Shown here: positions 25,687 to 35,220 of the stretch, piece after piece
How the letters are laid out: each line of letters opens with the position of its first letter
How positions within the stretch are numbered: position 1 is the stretch's first letter
From: CBDCMJ01 sp965218875
GTDB taxonomy: Bacteria; Chloroflexota; Dehalococcoidia; Lucifugimonadales; UBA3495
Reading direction: 5' to 3'
Assembly: GCA_965218875.1 (NCBI GenBank)
Contig: OZ244707.1
Coordinates: 1,736,001 to 1,800,000 of the forward strand
DNA length: 64,000 nucleotides
Program-made: the position numbers and the translations under genes
The notes under the pieces: model-generated
The model's input: the letters and a program-made list of their open reading frames with translations, nothing else
Told to the model about the DNA's origin: nothing
Databases searched by the model: none

Positions 25687-27012
25687 ATGGGCATACTCTT
25701 GCGGCTTCTCCTCACGCCAATACTCAGCCTGGTGATTCTTGGGGCCTTCCTTGCCTACCTGCTGCTTGCCGCCATGCACACCTTGGCGTCACCCGGCTTC
25801 TACGCTGGAGGGCTGGCCGAGGAGAAGGTGTACGACCGGCTATACGACGAGGTGTTGGTGGACCCCGACCTCCTGGAAACCAGGGAGGAGCTGCTGGGCG
25901 GCATCGACGTGCCGGACGACGACATCGCGCGGGTGGCCAAGCGTGTTTTGCCCCCCGACTACCTCCAGGCGGAGACGGAGCGGACTCTGGAATCCCTGGC
26001 CGCCTACCTCAAGAAGGACACGGAGGTCTTGGAGCTGCAGGTGGACCTGGCGGGACCCTTGGCCAATGCCCAGGATGAGTTGACCGGCTACGCCGAGGAC
26101 CGCATCGACGCCGTGGAGGTGGTACCGGCAGAGCCCCAGGACCTGGAAGATTTCACCGAGGAGGCCTTCCTGGCGGTGAAGGCAGGGCGGCTTCCCGCTC
26201 GAGTCCCCTCGTTCCAGGGCATTCCGGTAGCGGAACGGCTGGAGGCCTACGATGGCGCGCTGGAAAGGCTGCGCCGGGACCCGAACGTGCCCCGGGCGGT
26301 CTTGGAAGCCCTGGAAGACCCCGGCACCGACCGCACCATCCGGGAAGCCCTGGCCAGGGAAGAGGCTGGCGCTGAAGAGGACTTGAGGGGCGCTCTAAAA
26401 ACGGCCAGCAGCGGGCTGGTCACGCCCCTGGTGGAAGACGCCTTGAATGAAGTGCGCCGCGAGTTGGCAACGCCTGACGGGTTGCCTTGCCGCGGGCTGC
26501 CTGAGAACGCCGACCTCTCCCAGTGCACTCAGTACGACGTGCTGGACCTGGTGGCCCCCAACGACGAAGAGCGCGCCGACCTGCTGTCGGACCTGGAGCG
26601 GGCCCGGGACGGCATCAGCCGGTTCGATAAGTTTGGAACGTGGCTCCCCCTGCTGGTCTTGGTCCTGGCTGTGCTCGCTCTTATCGCGCTCGACCTTCCT
26701 CGCGTGGCCTCTTCCCTGCGCCGTCCGGGCCTGGCGCTGGCGATTGCCGGCCTGGTCTCCCTGGTGCTGGGACTGGCGGCCAAGTCGTTGGCGCCCAGGT
26801 TTCTGGAGCGGGCGGCCCAGCAGTTACTGGACGACCCCGAGGTGCCGGAAAGTGTCGTGCGCATCGGCTCCGACCTGATCGTTTACTGGGCCTCGGACCT
26901 CGCCTCAGCCTTTATCGGCCCCTCCATTGCCCTGTTGGTTATCGGCCTGGTGGCATTTGTCGGGTCGTTCTTCCTCTCCATGATCGGGATGCTGAACCGG
27001 GTCCGCCCGTAG
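25687..27012 (+). CDS. Large-ectodomain membrane protein of unknown function
   Basis: The 441-aa product has one N-terminal membrane helix (about residues 2-32, LLRLLLTPILSLVILGAFLA). About 290 mostly acidic, helical residues follow, then three C-terminal helices: LPLLVLVLAVLALIALDLP, PGLALAIAGLVSLVLGLAAK, and a last one from about residue 405 with IALLVIGLVAFVGSFFLSMI. The soluble part contains one pair of Cys (CRGLPENADLSQC). This topology suggests a large extracytoplasmic domain, possibly a sensor or structural protein. I do not recognise the family with certainty. The ATG at 25687 is chosen as the start nearest the membrane helix. It is flanked by repeats on both sides. Confidence 0.75.
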   Translation: MGILLRLLLTPILSLVILGAFLAYLLLAAMHTLASPGFYAGGLAEEKVYDRLYDEVLVDPDLLETREELLGGIDVPDDDIARVAKRVLPPDYLQAETERTLESLAAYLKKDTEVLELQVDLAGPLANAQDELTGYAEDRIDAVEVVPAEPQDLEDFTEEAFLAVKAGRLPARVPSFQGIPVAERLEAYDGALERLRRDPNVPRAVLEALEDPGTDRTIREALAREEAGAEEDLRGALKTASSGLVTPLVEDALNEVRRELATPDGLPCRGLPENADLSQCTQYDVLDLVAPNDEERADLLSDLERARDGISRFDKFGTWLPLLVLVLAVLALIALDLPRVASSLRRPGLALAIAGLVSLVLGLAAKSLAPRFLERAAQQLLDDPEVPESVVRIGSDLIVYWASDLASAFIGPSIALLVIGLVAFVGSFFLSMIGMLNRVRP

Positions 27013-27331
27013 TAATTATCTCAAGACTTCGCTGCTTTTAACCGTTCGTCCTGAGCGAAGCGGAGTGGAGCCGGAGGGGGAACGCAGCGCAGTCGAAGGA
27101 CCGGCGCCGGGGAGACCCTTCGACTCCGCTGTGCTGCGCTCAGGGCGAACGTAGAAAACCACCAGCAGTGACCTGCAAGTTCTTCTTGATTTGAGATAGT
27201 TTCTTAGCGTCCCCGGGCATTCCGGCGCCGGTCCGCCCCCGGCCCGCGGGCACGGCAGCCGTGGAAGGCGGCTTCTCTGCTATACTTGGCGGCTGGATAG
27301 CTGAAGGATAGCCCACGGCCGTCAGGTGTAA
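27013..27331. other. 319-base gap dominated by a long inverted repeat
   Basis: The inverted repeat at 27043-27151 takes up a third of it. The remaining 180 bases before the LOG-like gene hold no gene and no clear promoter. Confidence 0.55.
27043..27151. repeat. Long inverted repeat from two opposed GTTCGTCCTGAGCG blocks
   Basis: Left CGTTCGTCCTGAGCG and right CGCTCAGGGCGAACG pair over 14 of 15 bases, and the interior continues to pair through CAGTCGAAGG / CCTTCGACT. As RNA this would be a large hairpin and could act as a transcription or stability barrier between the two plus-strand genes. Confidence 0.75.
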
Positions 27332-27844
27332 ATGATTATCTCGGTAATCGGCAGCAGCAGCCCGGCGACGCAGGAACACGTAGACCTGGCCCAAGCAGTG
27401 GGCCGGGAGCTGGCCAAACGCGGAGTGATGGTGGCCTGCGGCGGCCTCAGCGGCATCATGGAAGCGGTGTGCCGGGGCGCCAAGTCGGCCGGCGGGGTTA
27501 CCATCGGCATCCTGCCTGGGGGAACGGCCCGGGACGCCAACCGCTACGTCGACATACCCATTGTGACCGGCATGGGCTACTCCAGAAACGTCATAGTGGT
27601 GCACACCGGCCTGGCGGTCATTGCCATTGGCGGCGCCTTCGGCACCCTGTCGGAAATCGGCCATGCCCTGGGGGACAACATACCGGTGGTGGGGCTGAAG
27701 ACCTGGGAATTCTCCAAGAACGGCGACGGCGTGCCGGTGGACCAGGCCATTATCGCGGCCTCAGACCCCGTAGACGCGGTGGAGAAGGCCCTGGCCGCGG
27801 CGGCGGCCCGAAGCGCTGCCGAGCAGACCGGGGACGCTCCGTGA
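27332..27844 (+). CDS. LOG-like Rossmann protein (TIGR00725 family)
   Basis: The 170-aa product resembles lysine-decarboxylase-like/LOG proteins of the TIGR00725 group. It starts MIISVIGSSSPATQEHVDLA, has VMVACGGLSGIMEAVCRGAK, the phosphate-binding GGTARDANRY loop and VIAIGGAFGTLSEIGHAL (the PGGxGTxxE-type motif). Related proteins cleave or bind nucleoside monophosphates; LOG enzymes release cytokinin bases. The role here is unknown. Its stop overlaps the enolase GTG start by four bases (GTGA), so the two are translationally coupled, a link to central carbon metabolism that is not explained by known function. Confidence 0.88.
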   Translation: MIISVIGSSSPATQEHVDLAQAVGRELAKRGVMVACGGLSGIMEAVCRGAKSAGGVTIGILPGGTARDANRYVDIPIVTGMGYSRNVIVVHTGLAVIAIGGAFGTLSEIGHALGDNIPVVGLKTWEFSKNGDGVPVDQAIIAASDPVDAVEKALAAAAARSAAEQTGDAP

Positions 27845-29163
27845 GCCGGGACGGAACGGCTGCCGGGGTGACCATCGCCTGCATTTCTGGGCGGGAGGTC
27901 CTGGACTCCCGGGGCAACCCCACCGTGGAGGCGGAGGTTACCCTGTCCAACGGTTCCCGTTGTCACGCCTCGGCCCCCTCGGGGGTCAGCACCGGCAGCC
28001 ACGAAGCCTTGGAGTTAAGGGATCGGAGTCCGGGACGCTATCACGGAAGCGGCGTGCTGCGGGCGGTGGCCAACGTGGACCTGGTGCTTGGACCCGGCCT
28101 GTCCGGCTGGTCTCCCCTGGACCAGGACGCGGTTGACCGCCGGCTCTTGGAACTGGACGGGACCCCGGACAAGAGCAACTTGGGCGCCAACGCCGTCCTG
28201 GCGGTATCCCTGGCCGTGGCCCGGGCAGGGGCTTCCTTGGCCGCGGACGGAGCCCTATGGCGTCATCTGTCCCGTGGAGAGCCGGGCACGCTGCCGGTCC
28301 CCATGTTCAACATCCTCAACGGCGGACGGCACGCTTCCAACTCGGCGGACATCCAGGAGTTCATGGTCTTGCCCGTGGGGGCGCCGTCCTTCCGAGAGGC
28401 GCTGCGCGCCGGGTCGGAAATATACCATGCTCTGCGGACCATCCTGTCAGATGCCGGCCACAGCGTCAACGTTGGCGACGAGGGCGGTTTCGCGCCTTCT
28501 CTACGGTCCAACCGCGACGCCATCGAGATGGTGCTGCGCGCCGTGGAGTCGGCCGGATACACTCCGGGAGAGGACGTTTACCTGGCCCTGGACGTGGCCG
28601 CTTCTGAGTTGTTCCAGGAAAGCGCCGGCTGTTACCACCTGGAGCGGGAGGGCGCATCCCTGAGCTCCGCCGAGATGGTGGACCTGTACCGGGAGTGGGT
28701 CCGGGACTACCCGATTATCAGCATAGAGGACCCACTGGGCGAGGACGACTGGGACGGCTGGCGGGAGCTGCGCCGCGTCCTGGGGGACTCGGTCCAACTG
28801 GTGGGAGACGATCTCCTGGTGACCAACATTCACCGCATCCGGCGCAGCATGGAAGCTGGGGCAAGCAACGCCGTGCTGCTCAAGCCCAACCAGATCGGGA
28901 CCCTCAGCGAGACTCTGGCCGCTCTGCAACTGGCCAGGGAGGCCGGCTGGAGCACAATCATCAGCCACCGCTCCGGGGACACGGAGGACACCACCATAGC
29001 GGACCTGGCGGTAGCCTGGGACGTGGGCCAGATAAAGGCCGGGGCGCCGGCCCGGTCGGAGCGGGTCGCCAAGTACAACCGCCTGCTGCGAATCGAAGCG
29101 GAGTTGGGGCCTGGGGCCCGCTACACGGGGCGGGACGCCTACCGGCATCTGACCCTTGCCTAG
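27841..29163 (+). CDS. eno: Enolase (phosphopyruvate hydratase)
   Basis: The 440-aa product is a full-length enolase converting 2-phosphoglycerate to phosphoenolpyruvate with two Mg ions. Visible hallmarks are GREVLDSRGNPTVEAEV, SGVSTGSHEALELRD, NGGRHASNSADIQEFM, GDEGGFAPSL, IEDPLGEDDWDGW, and the signature VLLKPNQIGT with the catalytic base (Lys348), followed by SHRSGDTEDTTIADLAV. The SGVSTG loop has Val where Ala is usual. GTG start at 27841 overlaps the upstream stop. The next gene, 117 bases on, is GAPDH, so this is a lower-glycolysis cluster. Confidence 0.96.
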   Translation: MSRDGTAAGVTIACISGREVLDSRGNPTVEAEVTLSNGSRCHASAPSGVSTGSHEALELRDRSPGRYHGSGVLRAVANVDLVLGPGLSGWSPLDQDAVDRRLLELDGTPDKSNLGANAVLAVSLAVARAGASLAADGALWRHLSRGEPGTLPVPMFNILNGGRHASNSADIQEFMVLPVGAPSFREALRAGSEIYHALRTILSDAGHSVNVGDEGGFAPSLRSNRDAIEMVLRAVESAGYTPGEDVYLALDVAASELFQESAGCYHLEREGASLSSAEMVDLYREWVRDYPIISIEDPLGEDDWDGWRELRRVLGDSVQLVGDDLLVTNIHRIRRSMEAGASNAVLLKPNQIGTLSETLAALQLAREAGWSTIISHRSGDTEDTTIADLAVAWDVGQIKAGAPARSERVAKYNRLLRIEAELGPGARYTGRDAYRHLTLA

Positions 29164-29280
29164 CCGCCGCTTTTCAACGCTCTGGCCGGGCGTTATCATG
29201 GGAACGGCCCCCGTCGGCAGTCGGGTAACTGGAGCCGCTGACTTCAGGGCAGGAACATTCTTAGGACGGGGAGGCAGGTC

Positions 29281-30294
29281 ATGGCAACTCGAGTGGGCAT
29301 AAACGGTTTTGGCAGAATAGGCCGCTTGGTGTCGCGGGCGATCATGTCACTCTACCCCGACAAGCTCGAGTTGGCCGCGGTCAACGACCTTACCGACGCC
29401 AAGACCAACGCCCATCTCTTCAAGTACGACACCAACTACGGGACCTACCCGGGACGGGTGGAGGCCAGCAACGGAGACCTGGTGATTGACGGTCGCAGTA
29501 TCCGGGTGCTCGCCGAGCGGGACCCGGCGCAGATCCCGTGGTCGGAGTTCGGCGTAGACCTGGTGGTGGAGTCCACGGGCATTTTTACCGATGCGGAGAA
29601 GGCCGCCGGACACCTGCAGGGCGGCGCCAAAAAGGTGGTAATTTCCGCTCCCGCCAGGGGTGAGGACATGACTATCGTATTGGGTGTAAACGACCACTTA
29701 TACCAGGCCGCCGAGCACAACGTTGTCTCCAACGCTTCCTGCACCACCAACTGTTTCGCCCCCATGGTCAAGGTGCTTCACGACGCCTTCGGCATAGAGC
29801 ATGGTCTGATGTCCACCATCCACGCCTACACCAACGACCAGGCCATTCTCGACGTGCGCCACTCCGACTTGCGCCGCGCCCGCGCCGCGGCCATGAACAT
29901 CATACCCACCAGCACCGGGGCGGCCCGGGCCGTGGGGCTGGTGCTTCCGGAGCTAAACGGCAAACTTCACGGCACCGCCTTCCGAGTCCCCACCTCCACC
30001 TGCTCCGTGACGGACTTCACCGCCCAGGTGTCCAAGGACGTGTCGGTGGACGACGTGAACCAGGCCTTCCTGGAAGCCTCCCAAGGGCGGATGAAGGGCG
30101 TTCTCGAGTACTGCGCCGAACCCCTGGTCAGCTCGGACTTCAAAGGCAATCCCCATAGCTGTATATTCGATTCCCTCTCCACCATCATCATGGAGCAGCG
30201 CATGGTCAAAATCATGGGATGGTACGACAACGAGTGGGGATACTCCTGCCGCACCGCTGATCTGTGCGCCCTCATGAACGACAAGGGCATCTGA
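29281..30294 (+). CDS. gap: Glyceraldehyde-3-phosphate dehydrogenase
   Basis: The 337-aa product is a type I GAPDH. It has the NAD-binding GINGFGRIGRL, Asp36 in VNDLTD pointing to NAD rather than NADP preference, catalytic Cys154 in SNASCTTNC, His181 in STIHAYTNDQ, and the C-terminal WYDNEWGYSCR. It interconverts glyceraldehyde 3-phosphate and 1,3-bisphosphoglycerate. ATG with GGAGG about 7 bases upstream. It follows enolase on the same strand; no phosphoglycerate kinase is adjacent. Confidence 0.97.
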   Translation: MATRVGINGFGRIGRLVSRAIMSLYPDKLELAAVNDLTDAKTNAHLFKYDTNYGTYPGRVEASNGDLVIDGRSIRVLAERDPAQIPWSEFGVDLVVESTGIFTDAEKAAGHLQGGAKKVVISAPARGEDMTIVLGVNDHLYQAAEHNVVSNASCTTNCFAPMVKVLHDAFGIEHGLMSTIHAYTNDQAILDVRHSDLRRARAAAMNIIPTSTGAARAVGLVLPELNGKLHGTAFRVPTSTCSVTDFTAQVSKDVSVDDVNQAFLEASQGRMKGVLEYCAEPLVSSDFKGNPHSCIFDSLSTIIMEQRMVKIMGWYDNEWGYSCRTADLCALMNDKGI

Positions 30295-30436
30295 CCGGGG
30301 CCCTGCTCCGTATCGACGTAGGAGCCTCGCGCCGATATCCAGGTCGTAGGCGCTGGTCCGCACCTGCTCCGCATCGACGCAGGGGCCGCTCCTTCTCCGC
30401 CAATCTCGACAGCATCGTCAATGGGCTGTGCGGGCG

Positions 30437-33400
30437 ATGCGCCGCCTAACCCTCAACGGGCGCTTGTGTTGGACCTTCCCGCTGCTGGCCCTGGTCCTGG
30501 CAGTGGGCCTCAGCCTCCGCCTGTACGGAATAGACTGGGACTCGGGCCACGGCTTCCACCCCGACGAGCGGGACATATACATGCGGTCCGGCTGCATGTT
30601 CGACCTGCTCACCGCGTCCCCCGGCTACGAGGAGTGCGGCTACCTTGGGGACCAGCCGGAAGCCGAGTCTGGGTTGCCGGGCTTGGGTGCGCTCCTCGAC
30701 CCCCAACGCAGCCCCCTGAACCCGCACTGGTTCCCCCTGGGAAGCATCCTCATCTACGTCCTCCTCGCCTTCCGCTCCGTCATAGAGCTTTTCACCGATG
30801 TCAGCGCGCTGGACATGCGCTTCGTGGGACGGACCCTGTCCGCCCTGGCCGACACGGCGTCCATATTCCTGGTTTACGTTTTGGGACGGCGACTGCACGG
30901 CCCGGCGGTAGGGCTGCTGGCCGCGGCCCTCACCGCACTGGCGGTAATCCACATCCAACACAGCCACTTTTACCGGCCCGAAACCTTTTCCGTGCTGTTC
31001 ACTCTGGCCAGCTTCTGGGCCATGCTCCGCATGCTGGAGCGGAAGGGTTGGAGGGACTCGGCCCTGTTGGGCCTGATGGTCGGCTTGGCCCTTGCGCCCA
31101 AGATCAACATCCTCACCCTGTTGCTGCCCCTGGCCCTGGCCTATGGCTACCGGGTGCTGGACGAGGCCGGCGGCCACTGGTCGCGCGTCGCCTGGCACGC
31201 GGTGGCCCGCGTTGCCGGCCACGCCGCGTTGGCGGCAATGGCGGCCGTAGCCGTGTTTTTCGTTTCCTCCCCCTACGCTTTCCTGGACTTCGACGCCTTT
31301 GTCAGCGACCTGTCGGCCCAGACCAACATGGCCCGGCACGCGGGGCTGTGGCCCTTCACCATCCAATATATAGACACGCTGCCTTTCGTTTACCAATTCC
31401 GGCAGATGGCCCTCTGGGGCTTGGGACTGCCCTTGGGGGTGGTGGCGTGGGCGGGTCTGGCCTTCACCGCCGTGATGGTTGCGCGGCGGCGGGGCGCCTT
31501 CAGGGGTGACGTGCTGGTGCTGGCTTGGGTGATACCCAGCCTGCTGCTGTTGGCGAGCTTCGAAGTCCGCTTCTTGCGCTACGTGTTTCCCCTGGCGCCC
31601 TTCCTGATATTGATGGGCTCCCGGATGCTGGTTTGGGCCGTGGAAGGCGCGCGCCTTCAATTCGGGCCCCGCGCTTCCCACGCCGTGTCCCTGGTAGCCG
31701 CAACCGGCGGGGCGTCCGAGGGACCGCCGGCGGGAAACGGAGAGGGGTCCGGCGTGCCCGTGGCTCTCGGCGCCCGCCCGAGTTGGCGCCAACACCCGGG
31801 CCTGTACTGGAGGGGCCTGCGGGTCTGGGCCTGGGAATGGGTTGCCGCCCTGGCGGCCCGCCCCAGCGTCAGAAGGGGCCTGGCCTGGGCCCCAGCGGTC
31901 CTGGCGGCCTTCGTGGTGGGCGCCACCGCCTTCTACGCACTGGCCTTCGAGCGGGTGTACGCCGGGGACCACCCGGCCGTGGAGGCATCCCGGTGGATCA
32001 ACGCCAACGTGCCGGCCGGAACGCGCCTGGTCAGCGACAACCACTGGGATGAGCACATTCCCGGCCTGGGCCGCTACCGCTTGTGGCAATTCCCGGTCTA
32101 CGACACGGACACCCCCGGCAAAATGAGGGAGCTGGCTTCCCGGTTGTCCGGTGCGGAATTCCTGGTCTTCTACAGCAACCGGCCCTATACCAGCGTTGCC
32201 CGCGACCCGGAACGGTTTCCGTTGAGCAGCTCCTACCACCGGCTGCTGTTTGGCGGTCAACTGGGCTACCGGCTGGAGCGGGACTTTACCTCCTACCCGG
32301 GTTTGGCTGGGGTGGAGTTCCGGGACGAGCCTCTGGCCCGAGCGGGCCTCACCAACCCGCCGCCGCTGACCCCCAGCCAGGGTCCGCCCGTGGTCTTCAA
32401 CCTGGGCTACGCCGACGACAACGTGGTGGGTTACGACCATCCCCGGGTGCTGCTGTTCCGCAACGTAGAGCGCCTCCCGCAAGCGGTCCTGGCCGGGCTG
32501 TTGACCCGCGCGCCGCCGGCGTCCGAGGTCCCCAAGCCGGGGCTCATGCTGTCGGACGAAGACCGGCGCATTCAACAAGAAGGGGGCACCTGGTCCTGGA
32601 TCTTCAACCGGGAAAGCTGGACCAACCAACTGCCGGTGCTGGCCTGGCTCCTGGTGGTGGAGTTGGTCTACTTGGCGGCGCTGCCCCTGGCCATGTACCT
32701 GTTCCGTCCCCTGCCCGACCGGGGAATTGTCCTGGCCAGGATCGCCGGCCTGCTGATGGTGAGCTACGTCGCCTGGTTGCTGGTAAGCCTGGGGTGGACC
32801 GGCTTTTCCCGCACCGCGATGATCGTGGGCATCCTAGCCACGGCGGGTTTGTCCGGAGCGGTCCTGCTGTGCCGCTGGACGGAAATCAAGTCATTTCTGA
32901 AACAGCATTGGAGGCTGCTGCTACTGGGTGAAGCGCTGTTCCTGACCGCCTTTCTGGCCTTCGTCGCCGTGCGGGCCGCCAACCCCGACCTGTGGCACCC
33001 GTTCTTGGGGGGCGAGAAGCCCATGGAGCTGGCCTACTTCAACGCGGTTATACGCTCCACCACGCTGCCCCCCTTCGATCCCTGGTTCGCCGGCGGCTAC
33101 CTGAATTACTACTACTACGGCTACTTCATCCTGGGCGGGCTGTCGCACCTCACCGGAATACTACCCACCACCGCCTTCAACCTGGCGGTGCCCCTGTTCT
33201 TTGCCCTGACCGTCACGGCGGCCTACAGCCTGGTGTACAACCTGGCCCAGGGCGTGCAATTGGCCCGGGCCCGGGACGGAAACGCGCCGGATGAGACCGA
33301 TGATGTTGGTGATGCCGGAGCCAACGACGGTCTTGGCGGCGACGGGGATGGAGCGACGCCGCCAACCGGCGGAGGTGAGGCCGGTCCCGTCGCGGCCGCG

Positions 33401-35170
33401 GCGGGCGGCCGATGGCGGCGGATTCTGTGGACTCCAGTTGGCGCCGGCCTGTTGGCGGCCCTGTTCACCGCGGTAATCGGCAACCTGGACGGTATCGTTC
33501 AGGTCGTTCAAAACACCTGGCGCTGGGCGATAGACGGCGGGGTGTTTCCTCCCTTCGACTACTGGAGAAGCAGCCGCATGTTGGCCGCGGAGGAGAGCTT
33601 CGATCCCTCTCCGCTGGTCTTTTGGTTGCCGGACAAAGTCGCGGGCGTCTCCGAAGTATCCCCCCACATCACCGAGTTTCCCTTCTTCACCTTCCTCTTT
33701 GCCGACCTGCACGCTCACCTGATGGTGATTCCCTTCACCCTGCTGGTGATAGGGCTGGCGCTGGGCCTGGTGGTGGGCCTGAGCAGAAAGGAACCGGGCT
33801 GGACCATCAGCTGCTGCTTGGCCCTGGCGTTGGCCCTGGGGTCTTTGTGGGTCATCAATAGTTGGGACTACCCCACCTACGTGGCGTTGACCCTGGCCCT
33901 GCTGGGCCTGGCGGTCTACTTCACCAAGGGTCCGGCGCCGGTCCGGCTGGCCTTGCTGGCCGTCATGGGGGCCGGGGTGGTGGCCCTGAGCCTGCTGGCC
34001 TTCTTGCCCTTCCACCAGAATTACGAGGCCTTCAACACCGGGTTGGACGCCTCCAAGTGGCGCACCCCCGTTGCGCCCTTCTTGGGCATTTACGGCCTGT
34101 TCCTCTTCGTTGCCGCCACCTTCCTCGTTTGCAGCGTCAGGAAGACGCTGGTGGCAGTAGTACGGGGCGCGGTGGCCCGGTCCGGGGCCCGGCCAAGTGG
34201 AGGGGCCACGGCGGCGCAGAGCCTTTCCGGGCCCCGGTGGCTCCTCGGGTTGGGATCGGTGGCGGTACTGCTGCTGGCGGTGACGGGATACTGGACCGGG
34301 GTCATTTTGGCGGTGTATCTGTCGCTCACCCTCATCCTGCTGTGGCAGGTGCTCGACTCCCCGGGGGGAGACCGGCCCTTCGCATCGGTCCCGCCGGTGC
34401 TGCTGGCCATGGGACTCCTGGTGGCTTTGGGCGTAGAGTTCGTCCGCATACAGGGGGACGTGGGCCTGGGCCGCATGAACACCCTTTTCAAGTACTACCT
34501 GGAAGTGTGGGTGCTGCTGGCCCTGGCCTCGGCCTACATGGTGTGGCGTCTGGGCCGAAACGGCTTGTTCCGCCGGGGGCCCAGGCGGGGCCAATGGGCC
34601 TGGCTGGGAGTGTTGGTGCTGTTGGTTGGCTCCAGCCTGATTTACACCGCGTTAGGCGCCAGGGAGCGGATTGACCAGCGCTTCAACGACATTCCCGCCA
34701 CCCTGGACGGGTCTGCTTACATGGGACCGGCTGTACACGTGGAGAACGGCCAGCCCTTCGAGCTGAAGTGGGACCTGGAGGCGATACGGTGGCTGCAGGA
34801 CAACGTAGAGGGTTCGCCGGTGGTCCTGGAAGCCCACACGGCGCAGTACCGGTGGGGAGGGCGCATCGCAAGCTATACCGGTCTCCCCACCGTGCTCGGT
34901 TGGCCCTGGCACCAGACCCAGCAGCGCAGGGCGTACCTCTCTGAGGTGCAGCGACGAGCCGTGATGGTCCGGGAGATGTACGAGACCGCCGACCTGTCCA
35001 GGACCGAGGAACTGCTGAGGCAGTACAACGTCAAGTACATTGTGGTGGGGGACCTGGAGCGGATTCTCTACGATGTCGGCGGACTGAGTAAATTCTCCGA
35101 TTTGGCCGATAGCGGCCGGATACGGCAAGTCTTCCGAAACGAAGGGGTGTCGATATACCGGGTGGACTAG
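30437..35170 (+). CDS. Giant membrane protein: GT39-like glycosyltransferase fused to a Chlor_Arch_YYY (DUF2298) domain
   Basis: The 1577-aa product has about 25 or more predicted membrane helices. The first 750 residues look like a dolichyl-phosphate-mannose-type (GT39/ArnT-like) transferase, with an early acidic GFHPDERDIYM loop and an HSHFYRPETFSVLF stretch. From about residue 750 a second polytopic module starts, holding WFAGGYLNYYYYGYF (near residue 885), the Tyr run that names the DUF2298 family, and LFADLHAHLMVIPF. Its hydrophilic tail contains an FELKWDLEAIRWLQDNV stretch. Such proteins are known from Chloroflexota and archaea and are thought to build cell-surface glycans from lipid-linked sugars; that role is inferred. 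An acidic/Gly-rich disordered loop lies near residues 950-985. No strong ribosome-binding site; a GTG at 30428 is an alternative start. Confidence 0.88.
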   Translation: MRRLTLNGRLCWTFPLLALVLAVGLSLRLYGIDWDSGHGFHPDERDIYMRSGCMFDLLTASPGYEECGYLGDQPEAESGLPGLGALLDPQRSPLNPHWFPLGSILIYVLLAFRSVIELFTDVSALDMRFVGRTLSALADTASIFLVYVLGRRLHGPAVGLLAAALTALAVIHIQHSHFYRPETFSVLFTLASFWAMLRMLERKGWRDSALLGLMVGLALAPKINILTLLLPLALAYGYRVLDEAGGHWSRVAWHAVARVAGHAALAAMAAVAVFFVSSPYAFLDFDAFVSDLSAQTNMARHAGLWPFTIQYIDTLPFVYQFRQMALWGLGLPLGVVAWAGLAFTAVMVARRRGAFRGDVLVLAWVIPSLLLLASFEVRFLRYVFPLAPFLILMGSRMLVWAVEGARLQFGPRASHAVSLVAATGGASEGPPAGNGEGSGVPVALGARPSWRQHPGLYWRGLRVWAWEWVAALAARPSVRRGLAWAPAVLAAFVVGATAFYALAFERVYAGDHPAVEASRWINANVPAGTRLVSDNHWDEHIPGLGRYRLWQFPVYDTDTPGKMRELASRLSGAEFLVFYSNRPYTSVARDPERFPLSSSYHRLLFGGQLGYRLERDFTSYPGLAGVEFRDEPLARAGLTNPPPLTPSQGPPVVFNLGYADDNVVGYDHPRVLLFRNVERLPQAVLAGLLTRAPPASEVPKPGLMLSDEDRRIQQEGGTWSWIFNRESWTNQLPVLAWLLVVELVYLAALPLAMYLFRPLPDRGIVLARIAGLLMVSYVAWLLVSLGWTGFSRTAMIVGILATAGLSGAVLLCRWTEIKSFLKQHWRLLLLGEALFLTAFLAFVAVRAANPDLWHPFLGGEKPMELAYFNAVIRSTTLPPFDPWFAGGYLNYYYYGYFILGGLSHLTGILPTTAFNLAVPLFFALTVTAAYSLVYNLAQGVQLARARDGNAPDETDDVGDAGANDGLGGDGDGATPPTGGGEAGPVAAAAGGRWRRILWTPVGAGLLAALFTAVIGNLDGIVQVVQNTWRWAIDGGVFPPFDYWRSSRMLAAEESFDPSPLVFWLPDKVAGVSEVSPHITEFPFFTFLFADLHAHLMVIPFTLLVIGLALGLVVGLSRKEPGWTISCCLALALALGSLWVINSWDYPTYVALTLALLGLAVYFTKGPAPVRLALLAVMGAGVVALSLLAFLPFHQNYEAFNTGLDASKWRTPVAPFLGIYGLFLFVAATFLVCSVRKTLVAVVRGAVARSGARPSGGATAAQSLSGPRWLLGLGSVAVLLLAVTGYWTGVILAVYLSLTLILLWQVLDSPGGDRPFASVPPVLLAMGLLVALGVEFVRIQGDVGLGRMNTLFKYYLEVWVLLALASAYMVWRLGRNGLFRRGPRRGQWAWLGVLVLLVGSSLIYTALGARERIDQRFNDIPATLDGSAYMGPAVHVENGQPFELKWDLEAIRWLQDNVEGSPVVLEAHTAQYRWGGRIASYTGLPTVLGWPWHQTQQRRAYLSEVQRRAVMVREMYETADLSRTEELLRQYNVKYIVVGDLERILYDVGGLSKFSDLADSGRIRQVFRNEGVSIYRVD

Positions 35171-35220
35171 CCGGCCGCGGGCCTCCTTGTGCCCTACCCT
35201 GCCATTACCATGAAAATAGC

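Noticed and set aside
30446..32629. 727-codon minus-strand frame antisense to the giant membrane protein
   Set aside because: Gly/Gln/His/Pro-rich shadow of a strongly biased gene; no domains.
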